Part shown: positions 34,502-44,165 of the stretch, in pieces
Numbering within the stretch: position 1 is the stretch's first letter
Layout of the letters: each line of letters starts with the position of its first letter
Assembly (NCBI RefSeq): GCF_034262375.1
Contig: NZ_CP139558.1
Span: 3,720,001-3,784,000 of the forward strand
DNA: 64,000 nt
Reading direction: 5' to 3'
Source: Mucilaginibacter sabulilitoris
Lineage (GTDB): Bacteria; Bacteroidota; Bacteroidia; Sphingobacteriales; Sphingobacteriaceae
Translations under genes and position numbers: made by a program
The notes under the pieces: model-generated
Databases searched by the model: none
Told to the model about the DNA's origin: nothing
The model's input: the letters and a program-made list of their open reading frames with translations, nothing else

Positions 34502-36772
34502 ATGGAAAGAGAATCAAATGACATCAGTAAATGCCCTTTTCACAATGGTAGCATGAAAAATAATGTTGGTGGCGGCGGTACCCGGAACCACAATTGGTGG
34601 CCCAAACAATTAAAGTTAAATATCCTCCGTCAGCACTCTTCTTTATCAAACCCTATGGGTCAAGATTTTAATTATGCCGAAGCTTTCAAAAGTCTCGATC
34701 TCGGAGCTGTAAAAAATGATCTCCATGTACTTATGACTGACTCACAGGATTGGTGGCCGGCAGATTTTGGGCATTACGGTGGCTTGTTTATACGCATGGC
34801 ATGGCATAGCGCCGGAACCTATCGTGTGGGCGATGGGCGTGGAGGTGCAGGTGCAGGTCTGCAACGTTTTGCGCCGCTTAACAGCTGGCCCGATAATGTA
34901 AGCCTTGATAAGGCACGCAGGTTGCTTTGGCCTATAAAACAAAAATACGGTCGCAAAATTTCATGGGCCGATCTGATGATCCTTGCCGGTAACGTAGCGC
35001 TGGAATCAATGGGATTTAAAACTTTTGGCTTTGCTGGCGGACGTGAAGACGCCTGGGAGGCGGATGAATCTGTATATTGGGGTGCTGAAACCACGTGGTT
35101 AGGTGGCGACCTGCGTTATGCGCATGGTTCTCCCGGCGTCGTAGAGGGACATGGCGTACTGGTATCAGATGACGATGCCGACGGTGATATTCACTCCCGC
35201 AACCTGGAAAAACCGCTTGCTGCTGTACAAATGGGATTGATCTATGTAAATCCTGAAGGCCCTGACGGCAATCCTGACCCTGTTGCTGCTGCCAAAGATA
35301 TACGCGATACATTTGGCCGGATGGCTATGAATGATGAGGAAACAGTTGCTTTAATAGCCGGGGGGCACAGCTTTGGAAAAACTCACGGCGCAGCATCTGC
35401 CGATAATGTAGACAAAGAGCCCGAAGCTTCCGGTATAGAAATGCAGGGTTTCGGTTGGAGAAACAATTATGGTTCTGGCAAGGGCGCCGACACCATTACC
35501 AGTGGGTTGGAAGTAATATGGACCAAAACACCTACCCAATGGAGCAATAACTTTTTTGAAAACCTGTTTGGCTTTGAATGGCAGCTGACCAAAAGTCCGG
35601 CCGGTGCCCATCAATGGGTAGCTAAAGATGCAGAAGCTATTATTCCGGATGCTTATGATAGCTCAAAAAAGCATTTACCTACCATGCTTACCACCGACCT
35701 TGCTTTAAGATTTGATCCGGCTTATGAAAAAATATCGAGGCGCTTTTTGGAAAATCCAGACCATTTTGCTGATGCTTTTGCGCGTGCATGGTTTAAATTA
35801 ACGCATCGCGATATGGGCCCCCGTGAACGTTATCTGGGTGCAGAGGTACCACAGGAAGAGCTGCTCTGGCAGGATCCAATTCCTGCGCTTGATCACGCAC
35901 TGATAGCCGAAAATGATATTGCAGCCTTGAAAGCAAAAATACTGGAATCGGGTTTGAGTACAGATGAATTGGTTCTCACCGCATGGGCTTCGGCCTCCAC
36001 CTTCCGCGGTTCTGATAAGCGTGGTGGGGCCAATGGCGCCCGCATCCGCCTTGCTCCACAAAAGGACTGGCAGGTTAACAATCCGGCGCAATTACAAAAG
36101 GTGCTTAACGTACTTGATGGCATTCAAAAGGAATTTAATACAGCACGGGCCGGTAGCACAAAAGTTTCGCTGGCAGATCTGATTGTGTTGGGCGGCTGCG
36201 CGGCGGTTGAAAAAGCGGCTAAAGATGCAGGTCATACCGTTACAGTTCCTTTTACCCCTGGTCGTATGGATGCATCGCAGGAACGAACCGATGTAGAATC
36301 TTTTGGCTACCTGGAGCCCCTTGCCGATGGATTTCGTAATTACCGGAAATCAACAATCCCGGTTTCAACAGAGGAATTACTGGTAGATAAAGCACATTTG
36401 CTCACACTAACGGCACCAGAATTAACCGTATTATTAGGCGGCATGCGTGTATTGAATGCTAATTTTGATAACTCCAGACATGGCGTTTTTACCTCACGCC
36501 CGGGTGTGCTTACCAATGATTTCTTTATTAATCTGCTCGATATGGGCACCGCCTGGAAAGCGGTATCTGAAGATAAGGAACTTTATGAAGGCAGTGACCG
36601 CGCCACCGGCGAAATAAAATGGACAGGCACCCGTGCCGACCTCTTATTAGGATCTAACGCAGAATTGAGAGCTGTTGCCGAAGTGTATGGAAGCGCCGAT
36701 GGGCAGGACAAGTTTGTAAAGGATTTTATAAAAGCCTGGGACAAAGTGATGAATCTGGACCGTTTTGAATAG
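34502..36772 (+). CDS. katG: Catalase-peroxidase KatG
   Basis: Starting at the ATG at 34502 gives MERESNDISKCPFHNGS, the normal KatG opening, and 756 residues; a GTG at 34460 would add 14 residues with no family match. The distal heme site is Arg98, Trp101 and His102 in FIRMAWHSAGTYR. The proximal histidine lies in ALIAGGHSFGKTHGA. The Tyr of GLIYVNPEGPDGNP and the Met of FGRMAMNDEE complete the Met-Tyr-Trp crosslink that gives catalase activity. The C-terminal half is the usual degenerate second copy. It removes hydrogen peroxide in the cytoplasm. A strong terminator follows. Confidence 0.98.
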   Translation: MERESNDISKCPFHNGSMKNNVGGGGTRNHNWWPKQLKLNILRQHSSLSNPMGQDFNYAEAFKSLDLGAVKNDLHVLMTDSQDWWPADFGHYGGLFIRMAWHSAGTYRVGDGRGGAGAGLQRFAPLNSWPDNVSLDKARRLLWPIKQKYGRKISWADLMILAGNVALESMGFKTFGFAGGREDAWEADESVYWGAETTWLGGDLRYAHGSPGVVEGHGVLVSDDDADGDIHSRNLEKPLAAVQMGLIYVNPEGPDGNPDPVAAAKDIRDTFGRMAMNDEETVALIAGGHSFGKTHGAASADNVDKEPEASGIEMQGFGWRNNYGSGKGADTITSGLEVIWTKTPTQWSNNFFENLFGFEWQLTKSPAGAHQWVAKDAEAIIPDAYDSSKKHLPTMLTTDLALRFDPAYEKISRRFLENPDHFADAFARAWFKLTHRDMGPRERYLGAEVPQEELLWQDPIPALDHALIAENDIAALKAKILESGLSTDELVLTAWASASTFRGSDKRGGANGARIRLAPQKDWQVNNPAQLQKVLNVLDGIQKEFNTARAGSTKVSLADLIVLGGCAAVEKAAKDAGHTVTVPFTPGRMDASQERTDVESFGYLEPLADGFRNYRKSTIPVSTEELLVDKAHLLTLTAPELTVLLGGMRVLNANFDNSRHGVFTSRPGVLTNDFFINLLDMGTAWKAVSEDKELYEGSDRATGEIKWTGTRADLLLGSNAELRAVAEVYGSADGQDKFVKDFIKAWDKVMNLDRFE

Positions 36773-36806
36773 TCTGATCTTAAATCATGAAGATGATGTG
36801 GATTTT

Positions 36807-36837
36807 AAAAAAGGCACCTGTTCATGGTGCCTTTTTT
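36807..36837 (+). terminator. katG terminator
   Basis: AAAAAAGGCACC (36807-36818) and GGTGCCTTTTTT (36826-36837) form a 12-pair stem with a 7-base loop, G+C-rich at its tip and ending in a U-run. It lies 35 bases past the katG stop codon. Confidence 0.9.
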
Positions 36838-36976
36838 AATTGACCTGAATATGGGATAAAGGAGATAACAGCTTTTCCTGAAATCTCTCAAAAAACTCCA
36901 TCTTTGTTCCTGAAAAATACATTAATTCATGCAAAAATAATCGGGATTACCCGGGCATAAACAACATTGATTTGAT

Positions 36977-37243
36977 ATGATGAGGCAAACTATATTGGCA
37001 AGCATTGGCTGGCTTGGTGTGATTTTATGCACAGTAGGCTATTTGTTGTTGAGTATGAAAGCGATAAAAGCCGAATCGCGCAGCTTTCAGCTATTGAATA
37101 TTTTAGGCGGATTGTGTTTGGTGGCTACTGCTGTTGATAGTAGTGATATGCCCAATGCTGTAGCTAACCTGCTATGGATGTTTATTGGGGTTTACGCTTT
37201 CGGTCGTCAGTTACGAACTCAAAATGCTGCCAGAACCAATTAA
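36977..37243 (+). CDS. CBU_0592-like small membrane protein
   Basis: The 88-residue protein has three hydrophobic helices: IGWLGVILCTVGYLLLSM, LLNILGGLCLVATAVDSS and VANLLWMFIGVYAFG. The layout and wording match the CBU_0592 family, whose role is unknown. Its TAA overlaps the TAA of the convergent TetR gene in a shared TTAA, so neither gene has its own terminator there. Confidence 0.75.
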   Translation: MMRQTILASIGWLGVILCTVGYLLLSMKAIKAESRSFQLLNILGGLCLVATAVDSSDMPNAVANLLWMFIGVYAFGRQLRTQNAARTN

Positions 37244-37836
37244 GGGTTCATTTCTAAAATCTGGTAGGCTTTATTTTTATAATACTCAAGTCTTTCTGCA
37301 TAGGCCTTCTTATCGTTTTCCAGTGATAGATAAAAATAGGCGCCATCTACCAGCACAAAAATTAAATCAGCTGCCGCTTTCGGAGCCTGCACATTTGTGA
37401 ACTGCCTTTCATTGCACTGCTCTATCATTGATGCAAGGGCAAGGCGAAGGGAATCCAGTATGGTTTTATATTTTGCTTTAATTTTTTTTTCTCTGAAAGC
37501 CAAAGCGTAAAAGGTATAAAACAGCCCATCATCAAATAGTAAATTCCATTTTTTTGAAAAAAGCATTTCGATGGTTTTTTCTAAATCTGCAAGTGTAACC
37601 CCTTCCTTGTTTTTGATAGTGTAGATCAACAGATATCTTTCAAGTATATAATCAATCAATGCGTAGGTAAGGTCTTCTTTTGTTTCAAAATAATGACTCA
37701 CAAGGCTCGGATTGATATCCATCACTTTTGCAATTTTGGCAATAGATGTGTTCTCATAACCCTCCTTTTTAGCAACCTTGTAAAAAGTCTTTATAATTTC
37801 TAATTGTCTTTCCTCTTTAAGGCTTTTTCTACCCAT
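37240..37836 (-). CDS. TetR-family regulator next to susCD module 2
   Basis: The start at 37836 (MGRKSLKEERQLEIIKTFYK) gives 198 residues. The frame is open to 37869, but that codon lies in the promoter -7 box. The helix-turn-helix (about 10-55) includes TSIAKIAKVMDINPSLVSHY and FETKEDLTYALIDYIL; the rest is a ligand-binding helical bundle. It is divergent from the module 2 susC gene, and a 32-base inverted repeat stands between the two. It is therefore the likely repressor of this susCD locus, replacing the sigma/FecR pair used by module 1. Confidence 0.9.
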   Translation of the reverse strand: MGRKSLKEERQLEIIKTFYKVAKKEGYENTSIAKIAKVMDINPSLVSHYFETKEDLTYALIDYILERYLLIYTIKNKEGVTLADLEKTIEMLFSKKWNLLFDDGLFYTFYALAFREKKIKAKYKTILDSLRLALASMIEQCNERQFTNVQAPKAAADLIFVLVDGAYFYLSLENDKKAYAERLEYYKNKAYQILEMNP

Positions 37837-37866
37837 GTTAATAATATCTGAAACAGCCAAGCTAAT

Positions 37867-37874
37867 CAAAAGTA
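37867..37874 (-). promoter_or_regulatory. -7 element of the TetR gene
   Basis: The minus strand reads TACTTTTG, a full match to TAnnTTTG, 31 bases before the ATG at 37836. It excludes translation from 37869 and so decides the start. Confidence 0.45.
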
Positions 37875-37890
37875 ATGTTATTTTAAAATT

Positions 37891-37922
37891 AATAAATTGA
37901 TTGACTGTTCAATTAATTTATT
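37891..37922. promoter_or_regulatory. TetR operator before susC (module 2)
   Basis: Arms 37891-37904 and 37909-37922 are inverted with one mismatch in 14 around CTGT. The core reads TTGACTGTTCAA. It lies in the 187-base divergent gap between the TetR gene and susC and can serve both promoters. Confidence 0.65.
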
Positions 37923-38023
37923 AATTAAATGCTAACTTGCAGATAACATAATAACCTGAACTTAGCCGCGCTTCAAAATAGTACTGCATACAGAAATTAA
38001 ACTCGCTAAATCTTAATTCAATT

Positions 38024-41000
38024 ATGAAAAAAAAACTACTATTGATCTGCTTCATGTTTTTTGCAGCAAAGAGTTTCGCCCAAAATATAACAGTGGGCGG
38101 TACGGTTTTGGATGCAGAGAGCAAGGGGCCTCTTCCATCGGTTAACATCAGTGTAAAGGGTACAAACCAACGCACTGCAACAAACTTACAAGGTAATTAT
38201 TCCCTTGCCAATGTAAACCCGAATGCAATTCTTGTTTTTAGTTATGTAGGGTATAAGCAGGAAGAAATTACGCTTAATGGGAAAACACAATTAAATGTAA
38301 GTCTAAGCCCCGACTATGGTAAACTCAATGAGGTTGTAGTTGTGGGTTTTGGCGCCAAGAAGAAAATAAACATTGCAGGTGCTATCGATCAGATTTCGGG
38401 TAAACAGCTCGAATCGCGACCGATATCAAATGTGATGCAGGGTTTGCAGGGTATCAGCCCCGGTTTAAATATTACATATCCAGGTGGAGCGCCTGGTACT
38501 ACTCCTACAATCAATATCAGGGGTTTTACATCTATAAACGGAGGTTCGCCGTTAATTGTAATTGACGGTATACCGGCAACAAGTAACGATGATATGCTGC
38601 GGTTAACGCCATCAGATATTTCGTCATTTACCGTACTGCGGGATGCTGCATCAGCAGCCATTTACGGAGCCAGGGCCGCTTTTGGAGTAATCCTGATTAC
38701 CACTAAACAAGGCGCTGCCGGCCATCAAACTATCAGTTACAACGCGCTAACCTCATGGGGTAAACCTACGGTACTGCCCCAGCCTGTAACTGATCCTTAT
38801 ATATACTTAAGGGTGCTCGAAACGTCTACCAATAATACACCCTGGGATTATGTAAATTATAGTGATGAATATTATAAATGGGCTAAAGAAAGATCAGATA
38901 ACCCATCAATTGCTGATACGCGGTTAAATCCAACAGACCCAACAAAATGGGAGTACATGGGTAGCAACAACTGGTATAAATATTTTTTTAACGATGCCGC
39001 CTTATCACAAAACCAAACGCTTACACTCTCAGGTGGAGCTACTGTAAATAACACACCTTTAACTTATTATCTCTCTGCCGATTATACCAAGGAAAATGGT
39101 TTGAATAAACTTGCAGATGATTTCTGGAACCGTTACGGCTTGAGGTCAAGGCTTGGATTTTCGCCTTTAAAATGGCTTAAGGTAGATAACAACCTTAATA
39201 TTTACGAAACTAAGCGCGCCCAGCCACTTACCGGTATTACCAATATTTATTACCTGCAGCCAACCGATGTAGCTAAAAATCCTGATGGAAGCTGGGCAAA
39301 TACCGCAGCGGGCAGGCTTGCCGCTCAATTAGTTGATGGCGGAAATAACCTTCAAACCATGTTTGGTTTTCAAAACATTACCAGCGCAACGGCTACATTC
39401 TTAAATGGCGATTTGCAGGTAAATGGTGATGCTTCGTTTAAAAGAGAGTTGTGGAAGTATCATACTGATGCTAATACGTATGATATTGGATTTGGGCCAA
39501 ATGATATCAGGCAAGAAGGTGGTACAGGTTCGGTAAGCGAAAATAACGGCTACTTATATAACAATGCTTTCAATTTATACACGACATATAAAAAGACTTT
39601 AGGTGACCATTTTTTTAGCGTCATGGTTGGATACAACTCCGAGGATTACAGCTATTCGGTTATAAACGCGTCAAAAGACGGACTTATATCCTCTTCTTTA
39701 CCTTATCTTGGGCTAACCAGTGGTACCGCCTCTGTAGGGGCAGATTATTCAGCTTATGCTACTACCAGCGCATTCAGCCGTATAAACTATACTTATAAAG
39801 GTCGTTATATTTTAGAGGGTACCGGCAGGTATGATGGTTCTTCGCGTTTTCCAACAGACAGGCGCTGGGGCTTTTTTCCATCAGCCTCTGCAGCCTGGAT
39901 AGCAAGTGCCGAGGATTTCTTTAAACCATTAGCTCCCGTGGTATCTACGTTTAAAATGCGTGCATCTTATGGAAATTTAGGGAATCAGGTTGCCAGTTCA
40001 GATCCATATCTTCGTGATTTTGGTTATTTGCAATCATTACAAACAGGCACTTCGGGTTATTTAATAGGCGGAAATAGCCAAACTCCTATCATTACTGGTG
40101 CCCCCGGATTATTGGTCGACCCAAATACTTATACATGGGAGCGGGTATCTACCTTCAACCTGGGTACCGATATCGGTCTTTTTCAAGATAAATTCCTGGT
40201 TGGGTTTGATTATTATATCCGCAATACCCGAGGAATGCTTACCGGCGGACAGGAATTGCCGGGTGTGCTTGGTACAGCGGTGCCAAAACAAAATGCTGCA
40301 GATTTAAGAACCAAAGGCTGGGAGCTTTCTGTAACTTATCAGGATAGGTTCACACTGGCGTCTAAGCCTTTTAATTTCTCGGCAAAGATATTCCTTTCAA
40401 ATTCTGATTCTGAGATTACCAAATTCCAGAATGATCAGAATCTTTTTTCTAATTATCGCGTAGGACAGAAAATTGGAGAGATATGGGGGCTACAAAACGA
40501 TGGCTTATTCCAAAACCAAGCCGAAATAGCCAAGCTTGATGAATCGAGCATTATACCATGGGGAGCTTTAAGCATTGTTCCGGGATGGCCTAAATACAAA
40601 GATTTGGATGGTAATCATAAAATAGAACAAGGGTTAAGTGCGAATGATCCAAAAGATCTCAAAATTATAGGTAACAGTGCTGACCATTATAGTATCGGGA
40701 CTAATATAAACATGGATTGGAATGGGTTTGATGTTTCCATATTCTTACAAGGGGTATTAAAAAGGGATTTTTATCCGCACAATTATTTGTTCTGGGGACC
40801 ATTTCAGCAGCCTTACGCCAATATTTACCCATGGAATCTTGATTACTATCGGGCCACGGCAGATGCGCCCGACTTAAGAGCTCAACACTCTAAATCATAC
40901 ATTGCCGCAGGCCTTGCCGATGCGAACACTAATTCATATTACCCGGTACTGCAATCATGGCTTGCCGATGCTAATTATGGTTCCGGTTTGGATATTCCGC

Positions 41001-41248
41001 AATCAAAGTATCTTTTAAACGGCGCGTATTTACGAATTAAAAACGTTTCGCTGGGCTATACCTTCCCAGTGAGATTTAGCAAGCGTTTAAAAATAAGCCG
41101 CCTGCGGATCTTTGCAACCGGCGATAACCTTTATGAATTTTCGGCTATAAAAAAATATATAGATCCGGAGGCTGTAAATCAGGGCGCAAGTGCAATGGCT
41201 TATCCGTTTCAGCGTAAATATGCATTTGGCATCAACTTAGATTTTTAA
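38024..41248 (+). CDS. SusC/RagA TonB-dependent receptor without STN domain (module 2)
   Basis: The 1074-residue receptor has a signal peptide ending AKSFAQ, a carboxypeptidase-like sandwich (VGGTVLDAESKGPLPSVNIS), a plug (NEVVVVGFGAKKKINIAGAI and TVLRDAASAAIYGARAAFGV) and a barrel. It lacks the STN domain of its relative at 23190-26783, although the barrels match in wording (PGVLGTAVPKQNAADLRTKG against PAVFGTAVPKGNFADLSTKG). Without STN it cannot signal to FecR, which agrees with the TetR control seen upstream. It forms an importer with the SusD 36 bases downstream. Confidence 0.94.
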   Translation: MKKKLLLICFMFFAAKSFAQNITVGGTVLDAESKGPLPSVNISVKGTNQRTATNLQGNYSLANVNPNAILVFSYVGYKQEEITLNGKTQLNVSLSPDYGKLNEVVVVGFGAKKKINIAGAIDQISGKQLESRPISNVMQGLQGISPGLNITYPGGAPGTTPTINIRGFTSINGGSPLIVIDGIPATSNDDMLRLTPSDISSFTVLRDAASAAIYGARAAFGVILITTKQGAAGHQTISYNALTSWGKPTVLPQPVTDPYIYLRVLETSTNNTPWDYVNYSDEYYKWAKERSDNPSIADTRLNPTDPTKWEYMGSNNWYKYFFNDAALSQNQTLTLSGGATVNNTPLTYYLSADYTKENGLNKLADDFWNRYGLRSRLGFSPLKWLKVDNNLNIYETKRAQPLTGITNIYYLQPTDVAKNPDGSWANTAAGRLAAQLVDGGNNLQTMFGFQNITSATATFLNGDLQVNGDASFKRELWKYHTDANTYDIGFGPNDIRQEGGTGSVSENNGYLYNNAFNLYTTYKKTLGDHFFSVMVGYNSEDYSYSVINASKDGLISSSLPYLGLTSGTASVGADYSAYATTSAFSRINYTYKGRYILEGTGRYDGSSRFPTDRRWGFFPSASAAWIASAEDFFKPLAPVVSTFKMRASYGNLGNQVASSDPYLRDFGYLQSLQTGTSGYLIGGNSQTPIITGAPGLLVDPNTYTWERVSTFNLGTDIGLFQDKFLVGFDYYIRNTRGMLTGGQELPGVLGTAVPKQNAADLRTKGWELSVTYQDRFTLASKPFNFSAKIFLSNSDSEITKFQNDQNLFSNYRVGQKIGEIWGLQNDGLFQNQAEIAKLDESSIIPWGALSIVPGWPKYKDLDGNHKIEQGLSANDPKDLKIIGNSADHYSIGTNINMDWNGFDVSIFLQGVLKRDFYPHNYLFWGPFQQPYANIYPWNLDYYRATADAPDLRAQHSKSYIAAGLADANTNSYYPVLQSWLADANYGSGLDIPQSKYLLNGAYLRIKNVSLGYTFPVRFSKRLKISRLRIFATGDNLYEFSAIKKYIDPEAVNQGASAMAYPFQRKYAFGINLDF

Positions 41249-41284
41249 TTATTACGCGATTTAACAATCATTAAAAAATTAGTC

Positions 41285-43072
41285 ATGAAAAAATATTCTA
41301 TATATATCCTGTTTATGATGCTTGCATTCTCTGCATGTAAAAAGGATAGCCTCGACCGTTTTCCGCAAACGGCCATCTCACCAAATCTTTTCTTTAATAC
41401 AGAAAACGATCTCGCGTTATACGTTAATGGACTGCTTTCAATGCCAGACAGGAACACTTATCTCAACGATCAAAGCAGCGATAACGTTGCAACCACCGCC
41501 AATGTAGAAGTGAAAAATGTGATGGCAGGCAGCGCCAATTCGCAAAATATTACTACAGGATGGGATTGGAGCAGATTACGTGATATCAATTACTTTTTAG
41601 AAAATTACAATAAGGCTAAAGTTACCACGGAGATAAAAAATCACTATGTAGGATTAGCCAAATATTACCGGGCGGTATTTTACATGGATAAAATTAAACG
41701 TTTTTCTGATGTGCCCTGGTATTCAGGTACCTTAAACCCAGGAGATAAAGATTTATACAAGGGACGTGACCCACGGGCGTTGGTTATAGATAGCGTAATG
41801 GCCGATCTGGACTTTGCTTATAAGAACGTCAGGGAAGATGTTCCTGTAGGTACGCCCGGAAAATGGGCTGTAGCTGTATTTTATACCCGTACAGCGCTTT
41901 ATGAGGGCACCTACCGTAAATATCATTCAGAGCTAAATTTAGCAAATAGTGCAAATGGTTTTCTTGAAACCGCTGCTAAAATAGCAGGTGATGTTATGGC
42001 GTCAGGAAAATTTACCATTTACAATACAGGAAAGCCTGATCAGGATTATGCTACCTTATTTGATAGCCAGGATTTAACGGCGAATAAAGAAGTTATTTTG
42101 ACTAACATTTTTGATCAGAACAAAGGCAAGAGTCAAAATGTGAATAGTGTAGTTTTTGGCGATTATGAGCAGGCCCCGGCTAAAGACCTCATCCAATCTT
42201 ACCTCATGAAGGATGGGAGCCGTTTTACAGATCAGCCAAATTATGATAAACTTGGCTTTGTAAAGGAGTTTGAAAACCGTGACCCGCGGCTTGCCCAAAC
42301 AATGGCTTATCCCGGGTGGATTAGAGTTCCGGATACAAAGCCGTACATCCAGATTTTAAATAAAAACTTTACAGGTTATCACCAGCTAAAAGGATATGTA
42401 AACAGCACTGATGATGCTACTTTAAATGGTGTTGATTTTCCGGTATACCGTTATGCAGAAGTCCTGCTAAGCTATGCCGAGGCGCTTGCCGAACTGGGTA
42501 CCCTAACGCAGCAACAACTTGATGCATCGGTGAACCTGCTCAGAAGAAGAGCCGGTATGCCCGATCTGAATATAGCTAAGGCAAATGCTTCTCCCGATGT
42601 ATTACAACAACAGCAATTTGGTAATATTTCATCAAATGTTGGTGTGATCTTGGAGATAAGAAGAGAGCGGAGAATAGAATTTGCATTTGAGAATACGAGG
42701 TATGATGACCTGATGAGATGGAAGGCCGGAAAATTATTAACCAAAAGCCCTGAAGGGATGTATTTCGCTGGTTTAGGGAAATATGACTTAACCGGAGATG
42801 GTGTAGAGGATATTATTTTGATAGATAAGTCTTTAACCATTCCGGCCGAAGAAAAGAAAGAAAAGAATTCATTAGGTGTGAAGTTAATTTATTATCGCAC
42901 CGGGACTATTGGTTCTGATGCTACCGTGTATTTAAAAAATGTTAACACCGGTAGTTTCATGGTAACCGAATCAGCGGTACGTGATTTTCAGGAACCTAAA
43001 TATTATTATCGTCCAATACCCCAACAACAGGTAATACTCAATCCAAACCTAAAACAAATATTTGGCTGGTAA
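41285..43072 (+). CDS. SusD/RagB lipoprotein (module 2)
   Basis: The 595-residue lipoprotein has the signal MKKYSIYILFMMLAFSACKK with Cys18. It is a clear paralogue of the module 1 SusD: RLRDINYFLENY, LAKYYRAVFYMDKIKRFSDV and RDPRALVIDSVMADLDFAY match the same places in that protein. It ends NPNLKQIFGW. It partners the SusC before it. Its last codons overlap open reading frame for the following metallophosphoesterase, but that gene's real start is further on. Confidence 0.93.
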   Translation: MKKYSIYILFMMLAFSACKKDSLDRFPQTAISPNLFFNTENDLALYVNGLLSMPDRNTYLNDQSSDNVATTANVEVKNVMAGSANSQNITTGWDWSRLRDINYFLENYNKAKVTTEIKNHYVGLAKYYRAVFYMDKIKRFSDVPWYSGTLNPGDKDLYKGRDPRALVIDSVMADLDFAYKNVREDVPVGTPGKWAVAVFYTRTALYEGTYRKYHSELNLANSANGFLETAAKIAGDVMASGKFTIYNTGKPDQDYATLFDSQDLTANKEVILTNIFDQNKGKSQNVNSVVFGDYEQAPAKDLIQSYLMKDGSRFTDQPNYDKLGFVKEFENRDPRLAQTMAYPGWIRVPDTKPYIQILNKNFTGYHQLKGYVNSTDDATLNGVDFPVYRYAEVLLSYAEALAELGTLTQQQLDASVNLLRRRAGMPDLNIAKANASPDVLQQQQFGNISSNVGVILEIRRERRIEFAFENTRYDDLMRWKAGKLLTKSPEGMYFAGLGKYDLTGDGVEDIILIDKSLTIPAEEKKEKNSLGVKLIYYRTGTIGSDATVYLKNVNTGSFMVTESAVRDFQEPKYYYRPIPQQQVILNPNLKQIFGW

Positions 43073-43112
43073 GATATTAAAATACTTCTGTTTGATGATA
43101 CAAAATGAAACG

Positions 43113-44033
43113 ATGAAAATAAAGAGAAGATCTTTGCTAAAAGCGGCAGGGTTGGCCACCGGTTTAATGGTAACCGGGGGCCTGCCTGCCCTTGCCTCCG
43201 TGGATAATCCGGAAGAAAGAAAACGTAAAAAGTTGGCGCTTACGGTAGCACATATTACCGATGTGCATATCAGGGAAGGCGATAACGCGCCAGAAAGATT
43301 TAAAAATTGTTTAAAGCAAATCCTCACGAAACACAAGCCCGATTTCTTCTTAAACGGTGGTGATTCTATCAATGATGCGTCTTATGATAATGTAGTACAT
43401 GACCAGGTTATACAGCAATGGGGCATCTGGGATGAATGTATAGCGTTGCTTGATAAATATGAAGTGCACAGCTGTATCGGTAACCATGATACATGGTGGA
43501 AGGCGCCTTCTAAAGAGCATGAAATGTATGGTAAAGATTACGTGGTTAAACGATTGAAAATTCCGAACAGATACTATAGCTTTACCAAAAAGAACTGGCA
43601 TTTTATAGTGCTTGACGGGAATAATAGTAATATTTCCTTAGATCAGGAGCAATTTAACTGGCTGCAGGCTGAATTGGAAAAAATACCTGCATCTGCACCA
43701 ACATTGCTTATGTCGCACTATCCCATTCTTGGTACTACACAGGTGCTGGTGGGAGGCGGTCATTCTGATTGTAAGAAGTTAAAAGATCTGTTTTTCAAAC
43801 ACCGGGATAAGGTAAGGGTTTGCTTAAGCGGGCATAACCATTTATCTGATCAAACCCAGTACAACGATGTTTTATATTGCTGCAATGGAGCCATGAGTGG
43901 TTTCTGGTGGGGTAAAGGTGATGCGGAATCAGCCGGACCTGGTTATTACCTGGAAACACCGCCAGGTTATGCCATGTTGAACCTGTATGAGGATGGAACT
44001 GTTGAAAATGAATATTTCCCTCATTCATATTAA
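43113..44033 (+). CDS. Exported calcineurin-like metallophosphoesterase
   Basis: The start at 43113 gives MKIKRRSLLKAAGLATG, a Tat- or Sec-type signal; the frame is open upstream to 43062 inside susD. The 306-residue enzyme has all metallophosphoesterase motifs: HITDVHIREGD, FLNGGDSIND, SCIGNHDTWW, LLMSHYPILG and CLSGHNHLSD. It binds two metal ions and cleaves phosphomono- or diesters in the periplasm. It lies between susD and the propeller/phosphoesterase gene, so this locus has two different phosphoesterases. Module 1 has no equivalent. Confidence 0.92.
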   Translation: MKIKRRSLLKAAGLATGLMVTGGLPALASVDNPEERKRKKLALTVAHITDVHIREGDNAPERFKNCLKQILTKHKPDFFLNGGDSINDASYDNVVHDQVIQQWGIWDECIALLDKYEVHSCIGNHDTWWKAPSKEHEMYGKDYVVKRLKIPNRYYSFTKKNWHFIVLDGNNSNISLDQEQFNWLQAELEKIPASAPTLLMSHYPILGTTQVLVGGGHSDCKKLKDLFFKHRDKVRVCLSGHNHLSDQTQYNDVLYCCNGAMSGFWWGKGDAESAGPGYYLETPPGYAMLNLYEDGTVENEYFPHSY

Positions 44034-44165
44034 CTAACAATTGCTTTTAACATTAATAATATCCAGCAGGTATTATCTGGTTTACTAATGTTCACGGCAG
44101 ACAAGTTTGCCTTGAGAAAAGCCCGGAATAAAAATGTTCATTATATTGTAGTTACAAAAATAGTT

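Noticed and set aside
34742..36123. Several minus-strand frames inside katG
   Set aside because: They mirror the strong codon bias of katG and resemble no family.
37891..37922. This palindrome as a terminator
   Set aside because: It is all A+T in the arms, lies between divergent genes and has no U-run, so an operator is the better reading.
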